A stretch of 62,586 nt of DNA from Chlamydiota bacterium (lineage in GTDB: Bacteria > Chlamydiota > Chlamydiia > Chlamydiales > Parachlamydiaceae). How positions within the stretch are numbered: the stretch's first letter is position 1; the number at the start of each line of letters is the position of its first letter. Shown in pieces: positions 26,025 to 34,288 of the stretch. Under the pieces are notes generated by a model that worked only from the letters and a program-made list of their open reading frames with translations, was not told the DNA's origin and made no database searches. The translations under genes were made by a program, and so were the position numbers. The stretch lies in NCBI GenBank assembly GCA_013285965.1, contig JABDGQ010000005.1:1-62586 (forward strand). Direction: 5' to 3'.

Positions 26025-27062
26025 ATGATAAATCGCAAAATACAAAACATTTTAGTTACTGGTGGGGCGGGTTTTATTGGCTCAGCTTTTATTCGTTATC
26101 TACTGTCCCCTGCTGTTAATTTTTCAGGTGTTTGTGTAAATTTAGATGCTCTTACCTATGCTGGAAATTTAGAAAATTTAAAATCAATTCAATCTGATGT
26201 TCGCTATGTCTTTGAAAAAGGTGATATTTGCCAAGAAAATTTAGCTGCAACTGTTTGTATAAAGCATAAAATTGATACTATTATCCATTTTGCTGCTCAA
26301 ACGCATGTCGATCGCAGTATTGATAGTCCACAAGCTTTTTTGGAAACTAATATTCTAGGTACTTTTCAACTTTTAGAAGTAGTGCGTAAGCAACCACATA
26401 TTCATTTTCATCACGTTTCTACTGATGAGGTGTATGGATCACTAGGTCCCACCGGTCATTTTAATGAATTATCGCCCTATCAGCCAAATTCTCCATACGC
26501 AGCTTCTAAAGCGGCTTCGGATCATTTTGTTAGGGCCTATCAAAATACCTATAATCTTTCCACTTGTATTTCAAATTGCAGCAATAATTATGGCCCATAT
26601 CAATATCCTGAAAAATTAATCCCTTTGGTGATATCAAATTGCTTAGCTGGAAAAAAAATTCCCGTTTATGGCAATGGAGGGCAAGTGCGCGACTGGTTAT
26701 ATGTTGAGGACCATGCTAAAGCCTTACATTTATTGCTGCAGAATGGACGTACAGGTGAAACTTATGCAATTGGTGGCAATGCACAGTGGAGTAACATAGA
26801 TCTTATAGGACAAATTATTGCTATTAGCGCCGAAATGACCGCCACACCGATTAGTGATTTGCAAAAATTAGTGACCTTTGTATCCGATCGTCCAGGACAT
26901 GATGTCCGTTATGCGATCGACCACTCCAAAATGAGTGCAGAATTTGGCTGGCAACCACATACACTATTTTTAGATGGATTGCGTCACACTATTGCCTGGT
27001 ATATTAACGTCTACGATAGAGTGCAGCGCGCCAATTTGAAAATAGATGTGTTGGCCCACTAA
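26025..27062 (+). CDS. rfbB: dTDP-glucose 4,6-dehydratase
   Basis: RmlB converts dTDP-glucose to dTDP-4-keto-6-deoxyglucose. The 345-residue protein carries the NAD motif 'LVTGGAGFIGSAFIRYLL', the HFAAQTHVDRSI segment, the active-site 'HVSTDEVYGSLG' and YAASKAASDHFV with the YxxxK pair. 'NNYGPYQYPEKLIPL' and 'VRDWLYVEDHAKAL' are diagnostic of the family. It ends the rml operon. Its last 59 bases overlap the end of a convergent MreD-like gene. Confidence 0.96.
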   Translation: MINRKIQNILVTGGAGFIGSAFIRYLLSPAVNFSGVCVNLDALTYAGNLENLKSIQSDVRYVFEKGDICQENLAATVCIKHKIDTIIHFAAQTHVDRSIDSPQAFLETNILGTFQLLEVVRKQPHIHFHHVSTDEVYGSLGPTGHFNELSPYQPNSPYAASKAASDHFVRAYQNTYNLSTCISNCSNNYGPYQYPEKLIPLVISNCLAGKKIPVYGNGGQVRDWLYVEDHAKALHLLLQNGRTGETYAIGGNAQWSNIDLIGQIIAISAEMTATPISDLQKLVTFVSDRPGHDVRYAIDHSKMSAEFGWQPHTLFLDGLRHTIAWYINVYDRVQRANLKIDVLAH

Positions 27063-27498
27063 ACGCCAATAAAGCATACAGTGCATCGCACAGAGGCATT
27101 TGTACTAAATCGCTCATAATCCATTCCCACAACAAATTTCCCGATAAATCCCCAAATCCCCCCCCAGATAGATGCATCTTTTTACCCATGCCATAGTACA
27201 ATAATAATTGTATAAGTGCGCAAAGAAAGGCAAAACTAAAAGTCATGATCGGCAAGGTACTCAAACGCTGTTCAAAAAAATGCAAGCGACTACGATATAA
27301 AAATAAAGTAGTTAGACAATAAATTAAAGCGTATGTTCCCAGGGTTGTTTGAAAGGCTAATAAATCAACGCAAAGGCCACATAATAATGACAACCACAAA
27401 CAAGTCAGCAATGAATAATTACTGTATTGCATGACCATAAAAGGGGCAAAATAGAGTAAATGCAGGGTTGGCCAAGCAAAAGAAAGTATTAATGCCAA
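27004..27498 (-). CDS. MreD-like rod-shape membrane protein
   Basis: A protein of at least 164 residues with four to five membrane segments and the 'LLCGLCVDLLAFQTTLGTYAL' pattern (core GLCVDLLAFQTTLGTYA) of MreD family proteins, which support MreB-directed wall synthesis. There is no ATG: upstream the frame stays open for about 80 bases to a TGA, and the possible starts are TTG at 27498 or an ATT further upstream. The true N-terminus therefore may be longer by up to 20 residues. It lies between a convergent rfbB and the sugar transferase gene. Chlamydiae divide with MreB and little peptidoglycan, so MreD makes sense, but the match is by pattern. Confidence 0.6.
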   Translation of the reverse strand: MALILSFAWPTLHLLYFAPFMVMQYSNYSLLTCLWLSLLCGLCVDLLAFQTTLGTYALIYCLTTLFLYRSRLHFFEQRLSTLPIMTFSFAFLCALIQLLLYYGMGKKMHLSGGGFGDLSGNLLWEWIMSDLVQMPLCDALYALLAFSGPTHLFSNWRAALYRRR

Positions 27499-27550
27499 AA
27501 TACAGGTATAGGCAAAGGATAGTGTTAGCTTTATTAGTTGATAATTGTGT

Positions 27551-28219
27551 TCAATATGCGCCTCTTGAAAGAAAGATCACCGGGATTGTTTTTGCAATTA
27601 ATTTTAAATCAAATTGAAGTGAGTGATTATCGATATAATATTCATCCAATTTAATGCGTGTCTGATAACAATTGATATCGCTTCTACCTGATACTTGCCA
27701 CAAACCAGTTAACCCGGGGCGCATGCATAGAATTTTATAGGCTTTATCACCAAAGTGGGTATTTAGCTCTTGTTGAACTACTGGTCGCGGCCCCACCACG
27801 CTCAGATCTCCTTTAAATACATTCCAAAATTGAGGCAGTTCATCTAAAGAGGTTTTGCGTAAAATTTTGCCAAAAAAAGTCACGCGTGGATCATTTTTCA
27901 ATTTGTGGTACAAACTCCATTCACGCTGCAATACCGGATCATTTTGTAAAATAGATTGTAAACGTTGCTCAGCATCAAGATACATCGTACGAAACTTATA
28001 GCAACGAAATAGCTTACCACCCCTACCCACACGTATTTGAGAGTAAATAATAGATCCATCAGAGGTTATAAAAATCAATACTGCAATTAACAAATATAAA
28101 GGAAACCCGATTGTTAAACAGAGCAGACTAAAAAGAATATCAAAGGCCCTTTTAGCCGCTAAATGCTTAATAACATAAACTAAAGGTGATATGGATTGAC
28201 AATCGCTGTTTTGCACCAT
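27551..28219 (-). CDS. Undecaprenyl-phosphate sugar phosphotransferase (WbaP/bacterial sugar transferase family)
   Basis: A 222-residue polyprenol-phosphate phosphoglycosyltransferase. The family loads the first sugar phosphate onto undecaprenyl phosphate at the cytoplasmic face. One N-terminal hairpin membrane segment (about 25-52) precedes 'YSQIRVGRGGKLFRCYKFRT' and 'KTSLDELPQFWNVFKGDLS', which hold the catalytic Asp-Glu pair. 'VVGPRPV' and 'RPGLTGLWQVSGRSDI' complete the family pattern. It lacks the N-terminal membrane block of full-length WbaP, so it is the compact type. It lies beside the rml cluster and probably starts the same polysaccharide. Confidence 0.92.
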   Translation of the reverse strand: MVQNSDCQSISPLVYVIKHLAAKRAFDILFSLLCLTIGFPLYLLIAVLIFITSDGSIIYSQIRVGRGGKLFRCYKFRTMYLDAEQRLQSILQNDPVLQREWSLYHKLKNDPRVTFFGKILRKTSLDELPQFWNVFKGDLSVVGPRPVVQQELNTHFGDKAYKILCMRPGLTGLWQVSGRSDINCYQTRIKLDEYYIDNHSLQFDLKLIAKTIPVIFLSRGAY

Positions 28220-28407
28220 GCAACCTCTTATAATGGAAGTGACAACTGCAAAATATCATAATGAATTAGAATAATGAAGGCAAGTAAGAGTGAAAATCCA
28301 ACACTCTAAGTCAATCCAAAAACACACTCCACTAAAATGGCAAGAAGCTTTAATATATTTTCATCGTATTTAGGTCTGGCCATTTTAATTATTATTTTGT
28401 GTGTATA

Positions 28408-29355
28408 ATGCCAAAAAGAAATATTTTTTTTGTTTTACTAATCATTGTAGCTTTATTAAGCTTGGGTGCCAAACTATATCACTATCTGACTGATGGTTTT
28501 AGCAGTAGTAATATCATTTATGTAGAGATGCCGGACAATAGCCAAACGCCACTTGAGAGCGAACAAATAAAATTATTAACACAAATTTTCAAACAATCCT
28601 TTACTTACATGAATCGTGGCACACAATGTTTTGCTTTTGTGAGTGATGATAAGCAATATGTGTTAAAATTTTTTAAATACAGTGGACTTAATCCCCCTCC
28701 CTTTATTTATTTGATACCAGAAATATATCCATTCAAGTCCTATAAAGAAAATTGGCTTAGGCAAATCAACGCAAAGCGGCGCGAATTATTCGAGGGTTAC
28801 AACCTTGCAAATGCAGAAAATAAAGATGGAAGTGCTTTAATATATGTTCACTTAGCTGCCACACAAAATCTACCTGTGCACGTCAACCTCATCGATAAAA
28901 TAGGCTTAAAGAAGCAAATCCCATTAAATGAGGTAGTCTTCATCCTGCAAAGAAAAGGGGAAACGCTACGCGCAAGACTACAAAAATTATTGGAAGCTAA
29001 CCAAATAGAGCAAGCCAAGCAAACGATTGCTGCAGTTTTAGCTATGTATGTTTCTAATTATCAAAAAGGATTATACGATCGCGATCATGGTGTAATGTAT
29101 AATATTGGTTTTGTAGATGATAAAGCTTTTCATCTTGATGTGGGGCGTTTTAGCAAAGATTTGCAAATGCAAAATCCGCAAAAATATAAAACTGATTTAG
29201 CGCATGTACTATGGAAAATAGACCGGTGGACACAACTTTATTACCCACAACACCATCAATCTATTAGCTCATTTATTGCCCAAAATTATTTTAATTTAAT
29301 TAATGAGCCATTTCCTAAAGAGCACTTAAATACAGAACACCACGCCAATAAATGA
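28408..29355 (+). CDS. Membrane-anchored protein-kinase-like protein
   Basis: A 315-residue protein with an N-terminal membrane anchor (about residues 5-25). The rest looks like a diverged protein-kinase-like fold. 'QYVLKFFKYSG' resembles the VAIK lysine strand, and 'GLYDRDHGVMYNIGF' resembles an HRD-type catalytic loop with Asp and Asn at the expected spacing. It is followed by 'AFHLDVGRFSKD', a DFG-like metal site. Small lipid-, sugar- or Kdo-kinase families have this arrangement, and it lies near polysaccharide genes. I use ATG 28408; a GTG three codons earlier is possible. The kinase reading is inference from spaced motifs. Confidence 0.55.
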   Translation: MPKRNIFFVLLIIVALLSLGAKLYHYLTDGFSSSNIIYVEMPDNSQTPLESEQIKLLTQIFKQSFTYMNRGTQCFAFVSDDKQYVLKFFKYSGLNPPPFIYLIPEIYPFKSYKENWLRQINAKRRELFEGYNLANAENKDGSALIYVHLAATQNLPVHVNLIDKIGLKKQIPLNEVVFILQRKGETLRARLQKLLEANQIEQAKQTIAAVLAMYVSNYQKGLYDRDHGVMYNIGFVDDKAFHLDVGRFSKDLQMQNPQKYKTDLAHVLWKIDRWTQLYYPQHHQSISSFIAQNYFNLINEPFPKEHLNTEHHANK

Positions 29356-29364
29356 GCAAGATTT

Positions 29365-30108
29365 GTGCTTTATAAAAGATTGAAAAATTTAGCTAAAAAT
29401 TTACACAATTCCTTGACCCACTTTGTTTATCCTGCACATTGTTTGTATTGCCACAATTTTCTCCCTCCCGCTGCCCCAGTATTGTGCCATTCTTGTGCAA
29501 GTGAATTAAAGTTGCTTGATCCAATAGAGCATTGTCAAAAATGTTTTAATTTTAATCTGGAAGCTAACCACCCTATCTGTCATGAATGTCTGCAGCGCCC
29601 ATCGTTATTCAACAAAGTGGGGGCGGCCTTTAATTATGAGGGACCGGCCGCTGAGTTAGTTAAACAATTAAAATATTACAACCAATCCTATTTGGCGCAA
29701 GGTATGGCAGCTTTTTTGGTGCTGCAGTTTGATCTATTAAAGTGGCCATTGCCAGACCTTATCGTACCGGTTCCTATCTCAAAGCTTCATGCCATTGAAA
29801 GAGGTTACAATCAAAGTGCCTTATTGGCAGTGCATATGCAAAAAATGCTTAAAGTTAGTATAGATAATAAAGCTTTATCTCATCGCAGCAACACATTCAG
29901 CCAATCCTCCCTAACACTTGTGCAACGCAAAAACCTAGCTACCAAAAGTTTTGTGTTAAATAAAAAAGCCAATGTTACTGATAAAATTATTTTGTTAATT
30001 GATGATGTGATGACTTCTGGTTTGACTTTGCAGCGCTGCGCCGAGGCATTGAGTGCAGGTGGCCCCAAGTCTATCTATGGCTTAACATTTTGCCACACTT
30101 CGCCTTAA
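29365..30108 (+). CDS. ComF family phosphoribosyltransferase-like protein
   Basis: A 247-residue ComF-type protein. The N-terminal zinc-finger part has CLYC...CHSC and CQKC...CHEC pairs (about residues 25-75). The C-terminal phosphoribosyltransferase domain has 'PDLIVPVPISKLHAIERGYN', 'LSHRSNTFSQS' and the PRPP-binding 'IILLIDDVMTSGLT'. In naturally competent bacteria ComF takes part in DNA uptake and recombination; in chlamydiae its role is unknown. The start is a GTG nine bases after the previous gene's stop. A palindromic R2 element begins at its stop codon. Confidence 0.88.
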   Translation: MLYKRLKNLAKNLHNSLTHFVYPAHCLYCHNFLPPAAPVLCHSCASELKLLDPIEHCQKCFNFNLEANHPICHECLQRPSLFNKVGAAFNYEGPAAELVKQLKYYNQSYLAQGMAAFLVLQFDLLKWPLPDLIVPVPISKLHAIERGYNQSALLAVHMQKMLKVSIDNKALSHRSNTFSQSSLTLVQRKNLATKSFVLNKKANVTDKIILLIDDVMTSGLTLQRCAEALSAGGPKSIYGLTFCHTSP

Positions 30109-30109
30109 T

Positions 30110-30131
30110 AGACTTCTTTCGAAAGAAGTCT
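30110..30131. repeat. Perfect 22-bp palindrome, R2 family
   Basis: AGACTTCTTTC followed by its exact reverse complement, centred on TTCGAA and starting two bases after the comF-like stop. It is the symmetrical form of the AAAGAAGTCTATT motif seen elsewhere. An R1 terminus follows at 30136. It could form a hairpin and act as a transcript end. Confidence 0.6.
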
Positions 30132-30135
30132 AATG

Positions 30136-30160
30136 ACTCACCTTACGCATAATATGTGTA
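30136..30160. repeat. R1 repeat terminus fragment
   Basis: ACTCACCTTACGCATAATATG matches the R1 left end. The partner end is absent. Confidence 0.5.
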
Positions 30161-30198
30161 AGTGAAATTTTTAAAAGAAGTCCATTTGATGTGTACGC

Positions 30199-30234
30199 AA
30201 AAAAATAGCGGTGGTGTTAAAAACCACCACCGCT
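30199..30234 (-). terminator. Rho-independent terminator of the Inc-like gene
   Basis: A GC-rich 10-bp stem AGCGGTGGTG / CACCACCGCT (30207-30216 and 30225-30234) with an 8-base loop. On the minus strand it is followed by ATTTTTTTGCG, a good T-tract. It ends transcription of the gene at 30272-30907, about 40 bases past its stop. Confidence 0.88.
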
Positions 30235-30271
30235 AAACTTGATTTTATTTGAAGAGGAAAATTGTGATACA

Positions 30272-30907
30272 CTACCGTTGTGGTGCAGTACCGTAAACAC
30301 CCTCTGTCATTATAAAAGTTGATTCTAATAGAGCGCGTAAAAATGTACCTGAGATAACGTCAGATATTGTAATTTTAACATTTAGTACACTATATCTATC
30401 GTTGCTAGTTTGCTTTTGTGCATTGTAAGCCTGTTGTACATTTCTAAATAATTTAAATAGATCATGTGCAACCATCGCTGTCGCTGTCCATTGTGCTGTT
30501 GCTAACACAAATGAGGGAAAGAAACTAGTTACAAAGCTTGCCACTTGATAGACTACAACTGGAATAAATACATATTTAACTGCTAAGACAGCGTCACTGA
30601 GTGATTCTGGGCTACCAAAATATGCCACAGCACCTCTACATGCTTCGCTAGCAATAACTTGAATATTTTTTGTGAAAATAGTGATTTCGCTAAATTTTTT
30701 TTCTTTGAAAGCTTGACAAATACCTTCGTAACTTCTTTTGGCTTCCTCAGATAAAGAAGATTCAAATGTCTCAAATATAGGGCGCAAAGCTGGAAATGTG
30801 TACGATTCTATTTTTCTTGGCTCGGCTTTTATGTTACTAAATGCTGCTGAAATATTAAATTTAAATTGATCCCACTTATTAGCTAAATCTTCTTTAATGC
30901 TAGTCAT
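30272..30907 (-). CDS. Hypothetical protein with paired hydrophobic segment (Inc-like)
   Basis: A 211-residue protein I cannot assign to a family. Residues about 105-148 form two adjacent hydrophobic segments ('YVFIPVVVYQVASFVTSF' and 'FVLATAQWTATAMVAH') separated by a short turn. This bilobed hydrophobic domain is the hallmark of chlamydial inclusion membrane proteins, which are secreted by type III. There is no N-terminal signal. A good AGAGGTG precedes the ATG and a strong terminator follows, so it is a well-formed single-gene unit. Inc identity is inference from topology only. Confidence 0.55.
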   Translation of the reverse strand: MTSIKEDLANKWDQFKFNISAAFSNIKAEPRKIESYTFPALRPIFETFESSLSEEAKRSYEGICQAFKEKKFSEITIFTKNIQVIASEACRGAVAYFGSPESLSDAVLAVKYVFIPVVVYQVASFVTSFFPSFVLATAQWTATAMVAHDLFKLFRNVQQAYNAQKQTSNDRYSVLNVKITISDVISGTFLRALLESTFIMTEGVYGTAPQR

Positions 30908-31147
30908 TGTTACACCTCTTTTTTTTAATTTTACTATTAATTAAGATAAAGTTCTTTATAATATTATTCCATTTGTTATTTATTGGTCAACATCTTTTTT
31001 TAATAGCATTAAAGAATCTCTTGCGAAATAATCTTTTCAAAAAAAGAATAGATTGCTACATTTTGGAATTTTAGCAGACAAATAAATTCTTGATCTTTTC
31101 TAAATTTTTTAATAACTCACCTTAAATTTGAGTTTTAGGAAAAGCAA

Positions 31148-32578
31148 ATGGTTGAATATGACGATAGACCGGCCCAGTTGTTTATTTATCCGGCTATATT
31201 TTTTATGCTTATTGGAATGTCAATTGGCGTATTTTTATCTTTTAATACCTTTGTATTTGCCGATTACTTTGCTGGCGAGTACATACATTTTGGCAAAGTG
31301 CGTCCAGTGCATGTTGGTAGTGTCACATTGCTATGGTTGTTATCAGCTAATATTGGTCTAATGTTATATTTTATTCCGCGACTATGTGGTGTTCCGTTAT
31401 GGCGTCCTAAATTGGCATTAGCGGTAGGGGGATTATGGTGGTTCACACTAATTATTGGTGTCAATTCTTTCCCTTGGGGCACAAACTTTGGATGGGAGTA
31501 TGCAGAATTACCAACTTGGGTTTCATGGCTTCCGATAAAGTTTTTATTTGCCATAGCTTGGTTACTACTAGTGGTGATTTTTTTTATGACTATTTCAAGA
31601 CGCCGCTTTGAAAAATTATATGTATCGCTATGGTATAGTATGGGGACCTTAATTTGGACCACATTTACTATTTTTATTGGCAGTTTTGCTATTGAATGGT
31701 TGCCTGAAGGCATTTCGCGGGTTAATGCTAGCTGGTTTTATGTACACAACTTAGTAGGACTTGTTTACACACCCATGGGGCTAGCTATTGCATATTATTT
31801 TTTGCCAAAGCTTGCTAATACACCAATATACAGTCATCGTTTATCAATGATTGGCTTCTGGTCAATAGCTTTCATTTACGCATGGATTGGCACACATCAT
31901 ATGATTCACGGACCCATTTCACAGTGGTTGCAGACTACTTCAATAGTTTTCTCAATGTGGCTATTTATTCCAGTATGGACCGTGGTGTATAATCTTTTTG
32001 CTACTTTGCGCCAAAATTGGTCTAAATATTTACAAAGCGCCCCCATACGTTTTCTTATGATGGGTACTATTTTTTATTTGATTACTTGCATTCAAGGACC
32101 TTTGCAATCATTACGCAATGTCAATGAAATCACTTCTAAAACTGATTGGATTATTGGACACTCACACATTTCTCTATATGGTAGCTTTACTTTCTTTGCT
32201 ATTGCCGGTATTTATCATGCAGTTCCAGCTATAGTAAAAAAGCCGTTGTGGTCTTTTAGATTGGCCGATTGGCATTTTGCTCTTAACCTGTGGGGTAGTT
32301 TGTTATTCTTATTCTCATTATGGGTGGGTGGTTTTTTGCAAGGATTGATGTGGGCCAATTGGGCTAATGGTTCTTCATATGCAGATTTTTATGATAATTT
32401 CACACGTGTCTCATTTATTGACACAATTACCAGCATGCGCTATTGGTGGATTATGCGGGCTACTGGCGGTGTCATTATTTTATTTGGCAACGTCTTATTT
32501 GCAGTAAATCTCTATAACACTGTTACTTGCGCAGTAGTACCTGAATCAGGCCAAATAACGGCACGAGCAACTATATGA
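31148..32578 (+). CDS. ccoN: cbb3-type cytochrome c oxidase subunit I
   Basis: CcoN is the catalytic subunit of the high-affinity cbb3 oxidase, holding haem b, haem b3 and CuB. The 476-residue protein has about 12 membrane helices. Visible ligands and motifs are 'VRPVHVGSVTLLW', 'WFYVHNLVGLVYTPMGLA', 'GTHHMIHGP' and 'IIGHSHISLYGSFTFF'. These match the CcoN haem and copper histidines. The ATG has AGGAAA six bases upstream. It begins a four-gene overlapping operon. The start is preceded by an R1-like end (31115). The enzyme works in the inner membrane at low oxygen. Confidence 0.95.
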   Translation: MVEYDDRPAQLFIYPAIFFMLIGMSIGVFLSFNTFVFADYFAGEYIHFGKVRPVHVGSVTLLWLLSANIGLMLYFIPRLCGVPLWRPKLALAVGGLWWFTLIIGVNSFPWGTNFGWEYAELPTWVSWLPIKFLFAIAWLLLVVIFFMTISRRRFEKLYVSLWYSMGTLIWTTFTIFIGSFAIEWLPEGISRVNASWFYVHNLVGLVYTPMGLAIAYYFLPKLANTPIYSHRLSMIGFWSIAFIYAWIGTHHMIHGPISQWLQTTSIVFSMWLFIPVWTVVYNLFATLRQNWSKYLQSAPIRFLMMGTIFYLITCIQGPLQSLRNVNEITSKTDWIIGHSHISLYGSFTFFAIAGIYHAVPAIVKKPLWSFRLADWHFALNLWGSLLFLFSLWVGGFLQGLMWANWANGSSYADFYDNFTRVSFIDTITSMRYWWIMRATGGVIILFGNVLFAVNLYNTVTCAVVPESGQITARATI

Positions 32579-33867
32579 ATGAAGATAATTATACCAAAAA
32601 TGAGCCCACAGATACCGAGCACACTACAAAAAAAGATGTTGGAAAAGAGCCATCCATTTATCGCTTAGAGCGCTCCGCTATTTTTACCATTATTGGAGTG
32701 ATTATTCTGTTTGCCTCGTCCATTATAGTAACATTAATTGCTCCACGCTATGTAGATTCTACTTGGACCACCCCTTCCAGTTCATATCAAGTCCAAATGT
32801 ACGAGATCGTCGATCCGCATATTTATATGCGTAATCAAGCACCAAACAATGATTTGCAATATGTCATGCATTTAAATGATGGCTTTACTTTGCTAGCTTT
32901 TGTTGAAAACGATAATTTACAAATAGTGGCACCACCTGAATTAGAAAAATTTATCACACACACACACGATAACCACTTAAAATTAACCTCGCGCCTATTA
33001 TTGCTAAGAACGCCCACACAACAAGAAACAAATACACAATTAGGACAACTGCAAGTCAAAAAAACAACCACCAATGCTACTGATGCTCCTTCTGATAAGC
33101 AATCAAACAAGCCAAAAAAGATTATGGAATTGTACGATCCACAAAAAAAGGAAGCTTTTTCTTTTGATGCTGACGGCGGCCCTTTGCAAGATTGGGTGGA
33201 TCAAAATTTTGAGATTCTAGATGACAAGTTAAAACAACCTTATCATGGATATGCAGGGGTAGTTTATGTAAAAAACCCGCAAGAATTTCTGATAGAACAA
33301 GGTAATGGCAATTTGTGGCAATACGATCAAAACGGCAAATATATAAAAGATGTGGCAGAGCTGACGGGTGAAAACCTCCGTTTTCAATCGCGTCAAAAAC
33401 TAATTGCCGATGGTGAACATTTATATGCTATTGAGGGCTGTTGGTACTGTCATACTGATCAAACACGCACTTTGATTCATGATACCGTATTAAATGGCAC
33501 TGACGATTATCCGGCCCCACCCTCTTCAGCAAATGAATATATTTATCAAAAAATCACCTTCCCTGGCACAAGACGTGTTGGACCTGACATTTCGCGTGTA
33601 GCTATCAAACGGCCGAGCCGGCATTGGCATCAAATACACTTTTGGAATCCCAGAACAGCTAGTGTCGGATCAATCATGCCTGCTTTCAAACACTACTTTA
33701 AGGATAATGGGGCAAATAGCCAGCCCACGCCAAACGAAAAATTCGAAGCTATCTATCAATACTTGATGACTAAAGGCTCGCGCATCACAGCACCTACTCA
33801 GGCCTGGTGGTTAGGTAAAGATCCAATTAATACCAAAGAGATCATTGAAGGACAAAGAAAACTATGA
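32575..33867 (+). CDS. ccoO: cbb3-type cytochrome c oxidase subunit II with a large insertion
   Basis: CcoO is a membrane-anchored monohaem cytochrome c. The 430-residue protein has an N-terminal charged tail, one membrane segment (about 40-62) and, near residue 284, 'YAIEGCWYCHTDQTRT' with the CxxCH haem site, then 'FPGTRRVGPDISRVA', 'WHQIHFWNPRTASVGSIMP' with the distal Met, and a C-terminal helix. These match the CcoO core. However, CcoO is usually 200-250 residues; here about 200 extra residues (roughly 70-270) lie between the anchor and the haem domain. This insert has an 'NGNLWQYDQNGKYI' stretch and no known fold. It overlaps ccoN by four bases. Confidence 0.88.
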   Translation: MNEDNYTKNEPTDTEHTTKKDVGKEPSIYRLERSAIFTIIGVIILFASSIIVTLIAPRYVDSTWTTPSSSYQVQMYEIVDPHIYMRNQAPNNDLQYVMHLNDGFTLLAFVENDNLQIVAPPELEKFITHTHDNHLKLTSRLLLLRTPTQQETNTQLGQLQVKKTTTNATDAPSDKQSNKPKKIMELYDPQKKEAFSFDADGGPLQDWVDQNFEILDDKLKQPYHGYAGVVYVKNPQEFLIEQGNGNLWQYDQNGKYIKDVAELTGENLRFQSRQKLIADGEHLYAIEGCWYCHTDQTRTLIHDTVLNGTDDYPAPPSSANEYIYQKITFPGTRRVGPDISRVAIKRPSRHWHQIHFWNPRTASVGSIMPAFKHYFKDNGANSQPTPNEKFEAIYQYLMTKGSRITAPTQAWWLGKDPINTKEIIEGQRKL

Positions 33868-34049
33868 TAGTATGCAGCATCATAGATGCCAGCGGTGTTT
33901 ACGGTAGCCTATTACATTACGGTTTGGTCATTGCCATGGTCGGTAGTGCTTTTTTAATATTTTGCTGTTTATGGAAAAACAAGCGCTTAGATATGGATGA
34001 GGCACCTAAATTTCAAATGATGGATGAATCTGATATTCATGAACAGTGA
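33864..34049 (+). CDS. ccoQ: CcoQ-like small oxidase subunit
   Basis: A 61-residue protein with one membrane helix (about residues 16-36, 'LLHYGLVIAMVGSAFLIFCC', shortened) and a charged cytoplasmic tail. CcoQ stabilises the cbb3 complex and is always short and poorly conserved. Position between ccoO (four-base overlap) and the CcoP-like gene (26-base overlap at its end) is the main evidence. Confidence 0.65.
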   Translation: MIVCSIIDASGVYGSLLHYGLVIAMVGSAFLIFCCLWKNKRLDMDEAPKFQMMDESDIHEQ

Positions 34050-34269
34050 TGATCCCGAAATTTATGGAGAAGACCCACAAATTGCTAGTCGCGATGCTAA
34101 AATCCCCAAATTTTTATGGGTTATCTATATCTTACTTCCTATCTGGGGAGTGATTACCTTTTACTATTTTTGGAATGGTAGCACAGGTTGGTTGGATGGT
34201 GGCTATTGGCGTGAATTGCAAATCGCTGCAAATACAAAATTCGACAAAGAAAACACCTCAGAACCATAA
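34024..34269 (+). CDS. Truncated CcoP-like protein lacking the haem domains
   Basis: An 81-residue protein (76 if translation starts at the second ATG, 34039). 'EIYGEDPQIASRDAKIPKFLW' (core EDPQIASRDAKIP) followed by a membrane helix and 'WNGSTGWLDGGYW' resembles the N-terminal anchor of CcoP. Normal CcoP continues with two cytochrome c domains; here the frame stops after the anchor, and no CxxCH site follows in any frame in the next gene. Either this is a short CcoH/CcoP-like helper, or electrons reach the oxidase through CcoO alone. No frameshift is obvious. Confidence 0.55.
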   Translation: MNLIFMNSDDPEIYGEDPQIASRDAKIPKFLWVIYILLPIWGVITFYYFWNGSTGWLDGGYWRELQIAANTKFDKENTSEP

Positions 34270-34288
34270 TCATAAATTTCATACAAAG

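Noticed and set aside
31264-31713. 149-codon minus-strand frame
   Set aside because: Complete shadow of ccoN, which has strong family motifs on the other strand.
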